Source of the DNA: Marinilabiliaceae bacterium JC017
GTDB lineage: Bacteria; Bacteroidota; Bacteroidia; Bacteroidales; Marinilabiliaceae
Direction: 5' to 3'
Length of the DNA stretch: 64,000 nucleotides
Assembly (NCBI GenBank): GCA_004296775.1
Contig: RHGE01000015.1
Location: forward strand, 1 to 64,000
Shown: positions 9,155 to 19,612 of the stretch, in pieces
Layout: each line of letters begins with the position of its first letter
Numbering within the stretch: the first letter of the stretch is position 1
Translations under genes and position numbers: made by a program
Notes under the pieces: generated by a model
Seen by the model: the letters and a program-made list of their open reading frames with translations, nothing else
Databases searched by the model: none
What the model was told of the DNA's origin: nothing

Positions 9155-10096
9155 ATGCAATCGTTATCCGGCAAAAAGAATACATATACCCTTACCAATA
9201 AAGAAGGAAAGCGCGACAAGTTTGGAGTCACTTACACAGGTCATTGCCGTGAGACCAACCAACCTGTATCCATAAAAACCATCCCCGGGTCACTCACACC
9301 TCTCGACAAAGAAAAATATGAAGGGCTAACCAACCTGAATTTCCCGGGTCTGGCCAGAACCATGGAAGTGATTGAACACACCGACAAATATTATATCATC
9401 AGGGAATATAATGCAGGAACCAACCTGAAAACCATCCTTAAAACCCGCTCCCTACATCGGCACATAAGCAACGATTGCCTTCTGCAAGCTTTTATTCATC
9501 TTAGCAAAGCATTGCAGCATCTGCATAACCACGGATTCATTCACCGCGACATCAAACCCGCCAATATTATTTTCAGCCATGCCCCGGGACAACCTGCCAA
9601 CGAATGGCTTCCCACCAAAGTCGTGCTCATCGATTTTGAACAATCCACACCGATTAACGCCCCACACCCCAGAGCGCCTTTCTCAATGATCTACAGCCCC
9701 CCTGAACAATTACTCAATCGCTCCCACCTCCTCTGTCCGGCCAGTGACGTGTATGCCCTCGGCATCACACTGTATGAATCCATCGCAGGACGCGCTCCCT
9801 TTGACGACTGTAATGCAGAAATACTGCTCAACCTTCAGTTAACCTATCCAATCCCCCAACCACCACGAATGAATGACCTGCTATTCAATATCCTGCACAA
9901 AGCAACATACAAGGCAACTTTCCCAAAACCACCCCGATTACTCTCTCCTACAGCTATAGATGACATTTTAAAACAAGGTATTAAATGCCGTTACCAAAAA
10001 GCTGAGGAACTGAAAACAGCCCTTGAACAATACTTGCATAAAAGTGCACCCCCAAAATCCTGGATCCAAAGAGTTTTAGAATTAATCAACAACTAG
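9155..10096 (+). CDS. Ser/Thr protein kinase with DFE in place of DFG
   Basis: From ATG 9155 the protein has 313 residues and one Hanks-type kinase domain. The ATP-anchoring lysine is in VSIKTI (Lys41), the catalytic loop is HRDIKPANI (Asp132), and the activation-segment end is SPPEQ (182-185). The metal-binding DFG motif reads DFE (160-162), and the glycine-rich loop is poor (FGVTYTG). There is no transmembrane helix or PASTA repeat, so it is probably cytoplasmic. An earlier TTG at 9101 would add 18 residues with no family support. It precedes the hpt operon but is separated from it by a promoter. Target unknown; activity could be reduced or dependent on a partner. Confidence 0.82.
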   Translation: MQSLSGKKNTYTLTNKEGKRDKFGVTYTGHCRETNQPVSIKTIPGSLTPLDKEKYEGLTNLNFPGLARTMEVIEHTDKYYIIREYNAGTNLKTILKTRSLHRHISNDCLLQAFIHLSKALQHLHNHGFIHRDIKPANIIFSHAPGQPANEWLPTKVVLIDFEQSTPINAPHPRAPFSMIYSPPEQLLNRSHLLCPASDVYALGITLYESIAGRAPFDDCNAEILLNLQLTYPIPQPPRMNDLLFNILHKATYKATFPKPPRLLSPTAIDDILKQGIKCRYQKAEELKTALEQYLHKSAPPKSWIQRVLELINN

Positions 10097-10207
10097 TTAA
10101 TACCACTAAAAGCCCCATGGAACTATTTAAACCGGAAGGGAATAGGATTTTTTTCAGCAATAAATGCGGGTTACTCATTTTACCCATTAATAAATCATGT
10201 TTTTTTG

Positions 10208-10215
10208 TACTTTTG
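10208..10215 (+). promoter_or_regulatory. -7 box upstream of hpt
   Basis: TACTTTTG matches TAnnTTTG and is followed by CGGC, as in the TetR promoter at 44397. It leaves a leader of about 100 bases before hpt. Confidence 0.6.
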
Positions 10216-10320
10216 CGGCACAAAATCAATCAATTTAGATAACAATAACGGTAACCTCTTCTAAAATCACTTTTGGATTAGGTTATTTTATCATTCCAAT
10301 AAAACAGTAAACAAAGACGG

Positions 10321-10857
10321 ATGAAGCGTGTAAAACTTTTAGACAGGGAATTTGATTTATCCATTCCTGAGGAGGTAATTTTAAGTGCTATTGATAAGGT
10401 GGCGGAACAGATGAACAAAGAATTGATGGATAAAGACCCGTTGATGATCTGTGTGCTGAATGGCTCATTTATGTTTGCATCCGACCTGATGAAGCGCATG
10501 AATACTCCCTGCGAGATTAGTTTTGTAAAATTATCTTCTTATTCCGGCACCTCTACCACCGGAAATGTAAAAGAGCTCATTGGGCTGAATGAAAACATTA
10601 AAGATCGCACCGTCGTTCTTTTGGAAGATATTGTAGATACTGGTATCACCATTACTAACACCATTAAGCAAGTGGAAGCATTGGGACCAAAAGAAGTAAA
10701 AGTTGCCACCATGCTATTCAAACCTGACGCTTGTAAATGCAAGGTAAATCTGGATTATGTAGGCATGGAGATCCCCAATGAGTTTATCGTTGGATATGGT
10801 CTTGACTACAACGGGTACGGCCGTAACCTGAAGAACATTTATACGGTAGTGGAATAG
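10321..10857 (+). CDS. hpt: Hypoxanthine phosphoribosyltransferase
   Basis: Hpt salvages hypoxanthine and guanine to IMP and GMP with PRPP in the cytoplasm. The 178-residue protein has the PRTase PRPP-binding motif VVLLEDIVDTGITI (about residues 96-109), the flexible-loop SSYSGTSTTG and the base-binding YVGMEIPNEFIVGYGLDYN near the C-terminus. It is the first gene after the promoter at 10208 and lies 45 bases before adk, giving a small purine-nucleotide unit. Confidence 0.95.
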   Translation: MKRVKLLDREFDLSIPEEVILSAIDKVAEQMNKELMDKDPLMICVLNGSFMFASDLMKRMNTPCEISFVKLSSYSGTSTTGNVKELIGLNENIKDRTVVLLEDIVDTGITITNTIKQVEALGPKEVKVATMLFKPDACKCKVNLDYVGMEIPNEFIVGYGLDYNGYGRNLKNIYTVVE

Positions 10858-10902
10858 AGAGAATACAAGCATACAATTGTTGAATAATTAATGGTTACTA
10901 AC

Positions 10903-11475
10903 ATGTTAAATGTGGTTATTTTCGGTCCTCCGGGATCAGGTAAAGGAACACAGAGTGAGAAGATCATTGAAAAATATGGCCTTTACCACATATCTACGGG
11001 AGACCTTTTAAGAAAGGAAATTAGTGGCAACACTGAACTGGGCGTTGTTGCAGCAGGTTATATCGACCGAGGCGAACTGGTACCTGACGATATTATTATC
11101 GGCATGCTAGATAACAAACTGGAACAATTGGGACAAGTACCAGGTGTTATCTTCGATGGTTTTCCAAGAACGGTTGATCAGGCGGCTGCACTGAAAGAAA
11201 TGCTTAACTCACGTCAGACTGCTGTTTCAGTGATGTTGAACCTGGAAGTTGAAAAAGAGGAACTGGTAGCCCGTTTATTAAATCGTGGAAAAACATCAGG
11301 TCGTTCAGACGATAACCTGGAAACCATTGAAAAACGTATTGGGGTTTACAATGAAAAAACCTTTCCGGTGATTGACTTTTACCAGACAGATGGTACTTAT
11401 GCTGCCATCAATGGCCTTGGAACTGTTGATGAGATCTTCGGTCGTATTTGCGAAGCACTGGATAGCAAAAATTAA
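10903..11475 (+). CDS. adk: Adenylate kinase
   Basis: Adk interconverts ATP + AMP and 2 ADP. The start at 10903 gives MLNVVIFGPPGSGKGTQ, the usual Bacteroidota N-terminus, and a 190-residue protein; the ATG at 10891 would add only MVTN. The P-loop GPPGSGKGT, the AMP-binding STGDLLR and DGFPRT, and a short LID of the NRGKTSGRSDD type (no zinc cysteines) are all visible. It follows hpt closely and is followed by a terminator-like hairpin before obgE. Confidence 0.95.
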   Translation: MLNVVIFGPPGSGKGTQSEKIIEKYGLYHISTGDLLRKEISGNTELGVVAAGYIDRGELVPDDIIIGMLDNKLEQLGQVPGVIFDGFPRTVDQAAALKEMLNSRQTAVSVMLNLEVEKEELVARLLNRGKTSGRSDDNLETIEKRIGVYNEKTFPVIDFYQTDGTYAAINGLGTVDEIFGRICEALDSKN

Positions 11476-11491
11476 TTAGGAAATTTTTATA

Positions 11492-11527
11492 AGTCACGAC
11501 TACAATTTGATGGTCGTGGCTTTTTGT
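11492..11527 (+). terminator. Terminator between adk and obgE
   Basis: The stem AGTCACGAC / GTCGTGGCT (11492-11500, 11513-11521, with G-T pairing) is followed by TTTTTG. It lies between adk and obgE, so obgE may depend partly on read-through or its own start. Confidence 0.65.
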
Positions 11528-11546
11528 ATTCATAAGAGATAACATT

Positions 11547-12551
11547 ATGGCCGGAACAAATTTTGTGGATTACGTAAAGATATTTTGCCAGTCAGGAAAA
11601 GGAGGCTCAGGATCAGCCCACCTGCGCCGGGAGAAATTCGAAGCCAAAGGAGGACCGGACGGTGGTGACGGTGGCCGGGGCGGACACGTAATTATCAGGG
11701 GAAACAAGAACTTCTGGACCCTGATTCACTTAAAATACCAACGACATGTATTTGCCGGCCATGGTGGATCGGGTGGCAAGCAAGGCTCTAGCGGTAAACA
11801 AGGAGAAGACAGGACCATTGAGGTTCCGTTGGGCACCGTTATCAGAGACGGCGAAACCGGCGATTTACTCTTTGAAATCACCCAGGACGGAGAAGAAAAG
11901 ATCCTGGTAAAAGGTGGAAGAGGCGGATTGGGTAATACCAATTTTAAGAGTGCCACCTATCAAACACCCCGCTATGCACAGCCCGGTGAAGAAGGTCTGG
12001 AATTATCTGCTATTCTTGAACTAAAAGTATTGGCCGATGTGGGCTTGGTAGGTTTTCCCAATGCCGGAAAATCAACATTGCTTTCTGTGGTTTCAGCGGC
12101 AAAACCAGAAATAGCCGATTACCCTTTTACTACTTTGGTACCAAATCTGGGCATTGTCCAATACCGGGATTTCAAGTCATTTGCCATGGCTGATATCCCC
12201 GGAATCATTAAAGGAGCAAGTGCCGGCAAAGGATTAGGCCTTCGCTTTTTGAGACACATCGAACGTAACTCCATTCTATTATTCCTGGTTCCGGCAGATG
12301 CTGATGATATCAACAAGGAGTATCACATCTTACTGAACGAACTAAAGGAATACAATCCGGAATTATTGGACAAAAGACGCATCCTGGCCATCTCAAAATG
12401 TGATCTGCTGGACGAAGAGCTCATGGCGGAAATAGAAACCACACTGCCTGACCTGCCGCATATTTTCATATCTTCGGTCGCTAATATTGGAATTAGTCAA
12501 CTTAAAGATGTGCTATGGCGGGAACTGGAACAATCAAACAAAACCAATTAG
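11547..12551 (+). CDS. obgE: GTPase ObgE/CgtA
   Basis: Obg is an essential GTPase that binds the 50S ribosomal subunit and links ribosome assembly to growth state. The 334-residue protein has the glycine-rich Obg fold at the N-terminus ([33 protein letters not shown]), the G1 loop GFPNAGKST near residue 168, G3 as [10 protein letters not shown] and G4 in SKCD. It lacks a C-terminal OCT extension. Its last 37 bases overlap the next gene in another frame, so the two are translationally close. Confidence 0.95.
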   Translation: MAGTNFVDYVKIFCQSGKGGSGSAHLRREKFEAKGGPDGGDGGRGGHVIIRGNKNFWTLIHLKYQRHVFAGHGGSGGKQGSSGKQGEDRTIEVPLGTVIRDGETGDLLFEITQDGEEKILVKGGRGGLGNTNFKSATYQTPRYAQPGEEGLELSAILELKVLADVGLVGFPNAGKSTLLSVVSAAKPEIADYPFTTLVPNLGIVQYRDFKSFAMADIPGIIKGASAGKGLGLRFLRHIERNSILLFLVPADADDINKEYHILLNELKEYNPELLDKRRILAISKCDLLDEELMAEIETTLPDLPHIFISSVANIGISQLKDVLWRELEQSNKTN

Positions 12552-14350
12552 AGCTAACCGATACTTATCAACAATATAAAGCCCATTGGGATGATCGCCT
12601 TCATAAATTACGCAAGAAGGCGATTACTCTCGGATGGATCAGGTTACTTCTTTTCGCAGGTGCCTTTGCCCTGCCCTTTCTGCTATTCAAAGCCTGGTCA
12701 ACCCCCTTCTTTCTTACTTTCGGTTTCCTGTTTATCGCTTTCCTGGTAATTGTTAAAGTTGCCTTAAAAGTGGGACGGGAAATTCAGCATGCTACTTTCA
12801 TGTCTGAGATTAATGAAACGGAAATGAGAGCCCTGAAAGGGGACTGGCATTTTATTCCGGATGGTAAAGAGTTAATGATTATCCCCCACGATTATGCCAA
12901 TGACCTGGATCTGTTTGGCACCGGTTCGCTCTTTCAATTCATAAACCGCACCTCAACCTATGGCGGATTTCGGGAACTGGGTAAAAAGCTTAATCACTTC
13001 TTACGTTCGCCGGAAGCTATTCGTCTGCGACAGGAAAGCATCCGGGAACTGGCCGCTAATCTTGATTTCAGACAACAATTTTACACCCATGGAAAACTGA
13101 CTAAAGAAGATGAAAAGACCCATCGCCTGATAGGCAATATCACTCAGATCGACTTCTCTTTCCTGGCTAAAAAAACCACCGGCTTCCTCTTAAAAAGCTT
13201 TCCGGTGCTATTTATCCTCCTGACTGTTTTAACGCTAACAAAAACAATCCCCTCCAACGTGCTGGTATACTTTTTCCTGGCAGGTATAACTATCTCAGGC
13301 AAATACTTAAAACGAATTAATCAGACTCATTCACAAATATCCTCTCTGGGAAAATTCATAAATAATTACTCCTCACTCATTGCCTTAATAGAAGCTCAGA
13401 AATTTAATTCGGCTGAATTAAACCAGCTGCAAGCAAAATTATCAGCCAACCAAAAATCAGCTTCCCACTCCATTAATGAGTTGGGAAAATTACTACACAT
13501 GTTTGATCAACGGTTAAACATTCTGGTAGGCATTATATTGAATGGTTGCTTTTTGTGGGATTTGAATGTGGTAAAAAAAGTAGAAAAGTGGATGACTGAC
13601 AAAGGATCAAACCTGGCCCAATGGATGGACGTGATTTATCAATTCGACGCACTGAACAGCCTGGCCGGCTTTGCCTATAATCACCCCGACTATTGCTGGC
13701 CCGAATTATCGAATAAAACCATTCTCGACACAGAAAAATTAGGCCATCCGCTCATTCCCTTTCAGGATCGCGTTGATAATAATTTCAACTTTTCTAAGGC
13801 TCAAAGGATAGCCATTGTGACAGGTGCCAACATGGCCGGTAAAAGCACTTTCCTGCGGACCATTGGTGTCAACCTGGTTTTGGCCGGAAACGGAACAGTT
13901 GTGTGTGCCAGCAACTTTGTTTATAAACCCCTGCGCCTGATTACCAACATGCGCGCCATTGACTCTTTAATGAAAAGTGAATCCTATTTCTTTTCTGAAT
14001 TAAAACGATTAAAAAGTATTGTAGACACCTTGCAAGAAGAAAAGGAACTCTTTTTTATCCTGGATGAAATCCTCAAAGGCACTAATTCACACGATAAAAC
14101 CATGGGGTCTATCGCCCTTACTGAACAACTTCTTCTGAAAGGAGGTACCGGCCTGATCGCCACCCATGACCTGGAACTGGGCGGATTAACTGACACCTAT
14201 CCGGAACAAATATGCAACCAGTGTTTTGAAGTGATTTTTGATGATGCTCAGCTACGCTTTGACTACCTCCTGCGTAAAGGAATTACTCAAAGTCACAACG
14301 CCACTTATTTAATGAGGAAAATGGGACTGATCCCGGAGCAAAAGAGCTAA
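12515..14350 (+). CDS. MutS-family ATPase with N-terminal membrane helices
   Basis: The 611-residue protein carries a MutS C-terminal ATPase: Walker [14 protein letters not shown] at about 436-448, the [22 protein letters not shown] segment and Walker [15 protein letters not shown] with THD after it. The N-terminal mismatch-binding domains of MutS are missing; instead residues 45-90 and about 230-260 hold hydrophobic helices. This matches the Bacteroidota MutS-related group of unknown role, distinct from MutS and MutS2 (no Smr domain seen). The start overlaps the obgE end by 37 bp; a later start would still keep the membrane segments if placed before residue 40. Confidence 0.85.
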   Translation: MAGTGTIKQNQLELTDTYQQYKAHWDDRLHKLRKKAITLGWIRLLLFAGAFALPFLLFKAWSTPFFLTFGFLFIAFLVIVKVALKVGREIQHATFMSEINETEMRALKGDWHFIPDGKELMIIPHDYANDLDLFGTGSLFQFINRTSTYGGFRELGKKLNHFLRSPEAIRLRQESIRELAANLDFRQQFYTHGKLTKEDEKTHRLIGNITQIDFSFLAKKTTGFLLKSFPVLFILLTVLTLTKTIPSNVLVYFFLAGITISGKYLKRINQTHSQISSLGKFINNYSSLIALIEAQKFNSAELNQLQAKLSANQKSASHSINELGKLLHMFDQRLNILVGIILNGCFLWDLNVVKKVEKWMTDKGSNLAQWMDVIYQFDALNSLAGFAYNHPDYCWPELSNKTILDTEKLGHPLIPFQDRVDNNFNFSKAQRIAIVTGANMAGKSTFLRTIGVNLVLAGNGTVVCASNFVYKPLRLITNMRAIDSLMKSESYFFSELKRLKSIVDTLQEEKELFFILDEILKGTNSHDKTMGSIALTEQLLLKGGTGLIATHDLELGGLTDTYPEQICNQCFEVIFDDAQLRFDYLLRKGITQSHNATYLMRKMGLIPEQKS

Positions 14351-14415
14351 TCAGCTGATTTTATATCATTTGCCAGGTGTTGAAAAAGAAATTACGAAAC
14401 ATCTTTCCTTTTCTT

Positions 14416-14423
14416 TATATTTG
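14416..14423 (+). promoter_or_regulatory. -7 box upstream of parE
   Basis: TATATTTG matches TAnnTTTG and lies 61 bases before the parE ATG, marking the start of the parE-parC-aroK unit. No good -33 TTTG was found at the usual spacing. Confidence 0.5.
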
Positions 14424-14484
14424 GGAGATTTTTCAGCAAAAGAAAAAATCACTAATTCCATCAATATTTATAGAAGAATCTTAA

Positions 14485-16338
14485 ATGCAGAGTAGTCAAA
14501 ATACCCAGAACTATTCGGAAGACGCTATCAGAACACTCGACTGGAAAGAGCACATTCGCAAACGTCCCGGTATGTATATTGGGAAACTGGGCGATGGTTC
14601 TTATGCCGACGACGGTATCTATGTATTACTGAAAGAGGTAATGGATAATGCCATCGATGAGTATATGATGGGCTTTGGAAAGAAGATAGAAGTAACAGTA
14701 GAAGAGGGAGTCGTTACCGTTAGAGATTTCGGACGAGGTATTCCTTTGGGAAAAGTAATTGATGTAGCCTCTAAGATGAATACAGGAGCCAAGTATGACT
14801 CCAAAGTATTTAAAAAATCTGTAGGACTAAATGGTGTTGGTATCAAAGCTGTTAATGCTTTATCAGGTAACTTTGTCGTGCAGGCATTTCGTGAGGGACA
14901 ATCCAAGCGCGTAGAATTTAAGCGGGGAGAGATCATCGCCGAAACCGATCTGGATGATTGTCCTGAAGCTAACGGGACATTTGTATCCTTCGTGCCTGAT
15001 TCACTCATCTTCGAAAACTACACCTTTCTTGATGAATATATTGAAAGCCTGCTTAAGAATTATACTTTCTTAAACGCCGGCCTGGCCATTCACTTCAATG
15101 GCAAAGTATTTCGATCCAAAAACGGGTTGCTCGATCTGCTGCATGAAAACATGACCTCTCCGGGGCTTTACCCTATCATTCATTTGGCAAATGAAGATCT
15201 GGAAGTGGCCATTACACACGGTAATCAATACGGTGAAGAGTACTATACCTTCGTAAATGGTCAACATACAACACAGGGAGGAACCCATCTTATTGCTTTC
15301 CGGGAAGCCATCGTGAAAACGATTCGTGAGTTCTACAATAAGAACTTTGATGTTTCCGATATACGAACCGGTATCATTGCAGCTGTCAGTATAAAAATTG
15401 AAGAACCGGTGTTTGAGTCTCAGACCAAAACCAAGCTTGGGTCCAAAGATATGGTGCCCAATGGTACATCGGTAAGAAATTACGTGCTCGACTTCATTAA
15501 GGAGAAGCTGGATAACTTCCTGCACAAAAATCAGGAACAGGCCGATATCCTTCATAAGAAAATACTGGAGTCGGAAAAGGAACGTAAAGCTATTTCAGGA
15601 ATTCAGAAGTTAGCCAAGGAAAGAGCCAAAAAAGTAAGCCTGCATAACAAGAAACTCCGGGATTGCCGCATTCATTATAGTTCCAAGAATGAGCGCAAGC
15701 TGGAGAGTTCCATCTTTATTACGGAGGGTGACTCGGCCTCCGGATCCATCACCAAAGCACGTGACGTCAATACACAGGCGGTGTTTAGTTTAAAAGGTAA
15801 GCCCCTAAACTCGTATGGTCTGACCCGCAAGGTGGTGTATGAAAATGAAGAGTTCAACCTGCTTCAGGCGGCCCTCAACATCGAAGACGGCCTGGAAACA
15901 TTAAGATATAACCAGGTGATTGTGGCTACCGATGCCGATGTGGACGGGATGCACATTCGCTTGTTGCTCCTGACCTTCTTCCTGCAATTCTTTCCTGAGT
16001 TGGTGAAAAATGGCCATCTGTATATCCTTCAAACCCCGCTGTTCAGGGTTCGGAATAAAAAGGAAACGATCTACTGCTATTCGGAAGAAGAACGCCTAAA
16101 AGCACTCTCTAAGCTGGGTAAGAATCCCGAGATCACCCGATTTAAGGGGCTTGGAGAAATCTCACCCGATGAATTCAAGAACTTTATCAACCGTGACATC
16201 CGTCTGGAACCTGTCAGGCTGAAACGTGAAGATGCAGTAAAAGATCTGCTTGATTTCTACATGGGCAAGAACACGCCGAACAGGCAGAATTTTATTATAG
16301 ATAATTTGGTGATTGAAGAAGATCTGGTGAACCAATAA
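14485..16338 (+). CDS. parE: DNA topoisomerase IV subunit B
   Basis: This is the ATPase subunit of a type IIA topoisomerase. The GHKL ATP site is visible in [24 protein letters not shown] and [14 protein letters not shown]; the TOPRIM metal site in EGDSASG (about 412) and [10 protein letters not shown] (about 482). Length (617) and the lack of the long insert seen in GyrB point to ParE of the Bacteroidota two-subunit topo IV. It is followed after 21 bases by parC, so the two subunits are made from one mRNA. Confusion with GyrB is possible in principle, but the paired partner with a ParC-like tail makes topo IV more likely. Confidence 0.93.
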   Translation: MQSSQNTQNYSEDAIRTLDWKEHIRKRPGMYIGKLGDGSYADDGIYVLLKEVMDNAIDEYMMGFGKKIEVTVEEGVVTVRDFGRGIPLGKVIDVASKMNTGAKYDSKVFKKSVGLNGVGIKAVNALSGNFVVQAFREGQSKRVEFKRGEIIAETDLDDCPEANGTFVSFVPDSLIFENYTFLDEYIESLLKNYTFLNAGLAIHFNGKVFRSKNGLLDLLHENMTSPGLYPIIHLANEDLEVAITHGNQYGEEYYTFVNGQHTTQGGTHLIAFREAIVKTIREFYNKNFDVSDIRTGIIAAVSIKIEEPVFESQTKTKLGSKDMVPNGTSVRNYVLDFIKEKLDNFLHKNQEQADILHKKILESEKERKAISGIQKLAKERAKKVSLHNKKLRDCRIHYSSKNERKLESSIFITEGDSASGSITKARDVNTQAVFSLKGKPLNSYGLTRKVVYENEEFNLLQAALNIEDGLETLRYNQVIVATDADVDGMHIRLLLLTFFLQFFPELVKNGHLYILQTPLFRVRNKKETIYCYSEEERLKALSKLGKNPEITRFKGLGEISPDEFKNFINRDIRLEPVRLKREDAVKDLLDFYMGKNTPNRQNFIIDNLVIEEDLVNQ

Positions 16339-16359
16339 AAATAACGACAGGGCAAACGC

Positions 16360-18999
16360 ATGAGTCTCGACGAAAATATTTATCAAGACAACCAGGAAGA
16401 TAATATACCTGAAGAAGAAAATACAAACCAACAAACAGAACCGACTAATATTTGGGAGGTAGATGGTGCAAAAATTAACCATCTGCCCGGTATGTATAAA
16501 AGCTGGTTTCTGGATTACGCCTCCTATGTAATTCTTGAACGAGCGGTACCCCACGTAAATGACGGATTAAAACCTGTTCAACGACGCATTCTTCATGCCA
16601 TGCGTCGAATGGATGACGGGCGCTATAACAAAGTGGCTAACATCATTGGTTTCACCATGCAATATCACCCACACGGTGATGCATCAATTGGAGATGCCCT
16701 GGTTCAGTTGGGACAAAAAAACCTGTTAATTGACACCCAGGGAAACTGGGGTAATATCTATACCGGTGATAGTGCAGCGGCTCCTCGTTATATTGAGGCA
16801 CGGCTCACCAAATTTGCCCAGGAGGTTGTCTTTAATCCGAAAACAACAATCTGGAAACAAACTTACGACGGGAGAAACCAGGAACCGGTCACATTGCCGG
16901 TGAAGTTTCCTTTGTTGCTGGCACAAGGCGTAGAAGGTATTGCAGTTGGTTTAGCATCAAAGATCCTTCCACACAATTTTGTGGAATTAATTGATGCCTC
17001 TATCGCCTACCTGAACGATCAGCCCTTTGAGCTATACCCCGACTTTCCAACCGGTGGTATGATGGATGCTTCCCGGTACAATGACGGATTGAGGGGCGGA
17101 GCCGTTAAAGTAAGAGCGCGAATCACCAAGCAGGATAGTAAGACATTAATCATTACCGATCTTCCCTACGGAAAAAATACTACCTCCCTTATCGAGTCCA
17201 TCATAAAGGCCAATGATAAGGGAAAAATCAAGATTAAAAAGATTGACGATAATACCGCACAGGATGTAGAGATCCTTGTGTACCTGCCTAACGGAGCATC
17301 GCCGGATAAAACCATTGATGCCCTGTATGCTTTCACCGATTGCGAAGTATCCATCTCTCCCAACTCATGCGTCATCAAGGATAATAAACCGCATTTTAAG
17401 GGGGTCTCTCAAATGCTGAGAGAAAACACCGACCATACGGTACACCTGCTCACCCGGGAGCTGGAAATTCGCATGCAGGAACTGGAAAACTCCTGGCACA
17501 TGTCTTCCCTGGAGCGCATCTTTATTGAAAATAGAATCTATCTGCGCATAGAGGATTGTGAAACATGGGAAGCCATCATCAAAACCATAGATCATGGCCT
17601 GGATCCATTCAAAAACATTTTGCGCCGAGAAGTTACCAGAGACGATATTATCAAACTGACCGAGATTAAAATTAAACGTATCTCTAAGTTTGATGCGAAA
17701 AAAGCAGATGAATACATTAACACCCTGGAAGAGGAAATGGAACAGGTGACCTATCACCTGGAAAATATCATTCCTTACTCCATTAATTACTTTAAGCGTA
17801 TTAAGAAGCTTTTCGCGAAAAATCATCCGCGTAAAACAGAAATAAGAAGCTTTGAAAATATTGAAGCTACCAAAGTAGTAGTGAAAAACGAGAAGCTATA
17901 CTTCAACCGCGAAGACGGATTTGTGGGTACATCCCTGAAAAAGGATGAGTACATCTGTGATTGTTCTGACCTGGATGATATCATCATTTTCTATAAAAAC
18001 GGAAAATATATTATCACCAAAGTAACCGACAAGGCCTTTGTCGGAAAGAATATTATTCACCTGGCTATCTTCAAGAAAAACGATAAGCGGACCATTTACA
18101 ATGCTATTTATCGCGATGGCAAAAGCACCTATACTTATGTGAAACGCTTTGCTGTCACCGGTATCACCCGCGACAAGGAATACAATGTCACCAAAGGCAC
18201 ACCAGGTTCCACATTACTTTATTTCAGTGCCAACCCCAACGGCGAGGCGGAAGTGCTAAAGGTATTACTTAAGCCAAAACCACGTATTCGTAACCTGGTA
18301 TACGATTACAACATGGCTGAACAGACGATTAAGGGTCGTAGTGCCATGGGAAATATCCTCAATAAAAACGATGTCCATAAAATCGTATTGAAAAAGAAAG
18401 GGGAATCTACCCTTGGTGGACGTAAAATATGGTTTGAACAGGAAACCTTGCGACTGAATGCCGATAACAGGGGTACTTTCCTGGGAGAATTCCACGGTGG
18501 TGATCAAATATTGATAATTACTAAAAGCGGTGAGTTTTATCAAACCAATTTTGATCTGACCAATCACTACGATGATAACATCCAGATCATCGAAAAATTT
18601 GATCCCCACAAAGTATGGTCAGCCGTTTATTACGATGGCGATCAGAAGTACTTCTACGTAAAACGTTTCCAGATTGATAACTCCAGTAAACCACAACGTT
18701 TTATCGGAGAACATTCAAAATCTTACCTGGTTAAGATTACTCAAATAGACTATCCGCGACTGGAAGTGAAATTTGGGGGCGACGATAAATTGAGAGAGAA
18801 AATGATTGTGGAGGTAGCTGAATTTATCGGTGTGAAGAGTTTCAAAGCCAGGGGCAAGCGCCTGACCACCTACCAGATTGCCAAAATTAAGGAACTGGAA
18901 CCATTGATTGTGCCCGAAGCTCAGGAACCTGAAGATACCACCAATAATGAAAATCAGGAAACCGGGGAAGAAGACAACCAGATGTCAATTGGATTTTAA
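16360..18999 (+). CDS. parC: DNA topoisomerase IV subunit A
   Basis: ParC is the DNA-cleaving subunit; with ParE it unlinks daughter chromosomes. The catalytic tyrosine is Tyr144 in AAPRYIEARLT; the quinolone-region residues are in QYHPHGDASIGDAL. The N-terminal winged-helix begins at about residue 45 (KSWFLDYASYVILERAVPHVNDGLKPVQRRIL), a coiled-coil gate follows at about 420-490, and the C-terminal 350 residues form a degenerate propeller. The last about 25 residues are acidic and Gln/Asn-rich. No GyrA box was seen in the tail, which supports ParC over GyrA. It is 879 residues long and ends 9 bases before aroK. Confidence 0.93.
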   Translation: MSLDENIYQDNQEDNIPEEENTNQQTEPTNIWEVDGAKINHLPGMYKSWFLDYASYVILERAVPHVNDGLKPVQRRILHAMRRMDDGRYNKVANIIGFTMQYHPHGDASIGDALVQLGQKNLLIDTQGNWGNIYTGDSAAAPRYIEARLTKFAQEVVFNPKTTIWKQTYDGRNQEPVTLPVKFPLLLAQGVEGIAVGLASKILPHNFVELIDASIAYLNDQPFELYPDFPTGGMMDASRYNDGLRGGAVKVRARITKQDSKTLIITDLPYGKNTTSLIESIIKANDKGKIKIKKIDDNTAQDVEILVYLPNGASPDKTIDALYAFTDCEVSISPNSCVIKDNKPHFKGVSQMLRENTDHTVHLLTRELEIRMQELENSWHMSSLERIFIENRIYLRIEDCETWEAIIKTIDHGLDPFKNILRREVTRDDIIKLTEIKIKRISKFDAKKADEYINTLEEEMEQVTYHLENIIPYSINYFKRIKKLFAKNHPRKTEIRSFENIEATKVVVKNEKLYFNREDGFVGTSLKKDEYICDCSDLDDIIIFYKNGKYIITKVTDKAFVGKNIIHLAIFKKNDKRTIYNAIYRDGKSTYTYVKRFAVTGITRDKEYNVTKGTPGSTLLYFSANPNGEAEVLKVLLKPKPRIRNLVYDYNMAEQTIKGRSAMGNILNKNDVHKIVLKKKGESTLGGRKIWFEQETLRLNADNRGTFLGEFHGGDQILIITKSGEFYQTNFDLTNHYDDNIQIIEKFDPHKVWSAVYYDGDQKYFYVKRFQIDNSSKPQRFIGEHSKSYLVKITQIDYPRLEVKFGGDDKLREKMIVEVAEFIGVKSFKARGKRLTTYQIAKIKELEPLIVPEAQEPEDTTNNENQETGEEDNQMSIGF

Positions 19000-19008
19000 A
19001 TTCACACC

Positions 19009-19536
19009 ATGAAACTGGAACGCGTCTACTTAATTGGGTTCATGGGGAGTGGCAAATCAACACTTGGCCGCCAATTAGCCAAAGAATTGCAGTGGGCATT
19101 TGTGGATCTGGATGATTATTTCGAAGAGAAATACCAGACCACAATATCCAACTATTTTAGTACAGAAGGCGAAACGGCTTTTCGACAGGCTGAACACCAG
19201 GTATTGCAGGAAGTCACCAAACTAAAAAACACCATCATCGCCACCGGCGGTGGTGCGCCCTGTTATTTCAACAACATGGAAACCATGAATAAAACAGGCC
19301 TTTCCATCTATCTGAAATTAACACCCCAGGTTATTAAACAACGGCTGGCTACTTCTAATCAGGTGCGTCCCCTTATTTTGGGGAAAAGCGGCCAGGAGCT
19401 TATTGATTACATTACCCAAAAGCTTGCCGAACGCGCCCCTTTTTATGAGAAAGCACGGGTGATAGCAGATGCGGAAGCCTTAACTGTTGAAGGATACCTG
19501 AAAATTATCAGAAACAAAGGATTACTAACCCTGTGA
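19009..19536 (+). CDS. aroK: Shikimate kinase
   Basis: AroK phosphorylates shikimate in the chorismate pathway. The 175-residue protein has the P-loop GFMGSGKST (residues 10-18), the shikimate-binding DLDDYFEEKY and FRQAE, the GGGAP motif and the LID RVRPL-like QVRPL. It is the third gene of the parE-parC-aroK unit, with a 9-base spacing, and the only aromatic-amino-acid gene in the window. Confidence 0.94.
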   Translation: MKLERVYLIGFMGSGKSTLGRQLAKELQWAFVDLDDYFEEKYQTTISNYFSTEGETAFRQAEHQVLQEVTKLKNTIIATGGGAPCYFNNMETMNKTGLSIYLKLTPQVIKQRLATSNQVRPLILGKSGQELIDYITQKLAERAPFYEKARVIADAEALTVEGYLKIIRNKGLLTL

Positions 19537-19612
19537 TTTTTTTAGCACTCCGATTGCCTTTCTCATCTTCTTCCTTTGACCGTTTACCTAGCCACATCAA
19601 AACCGGTGACCA

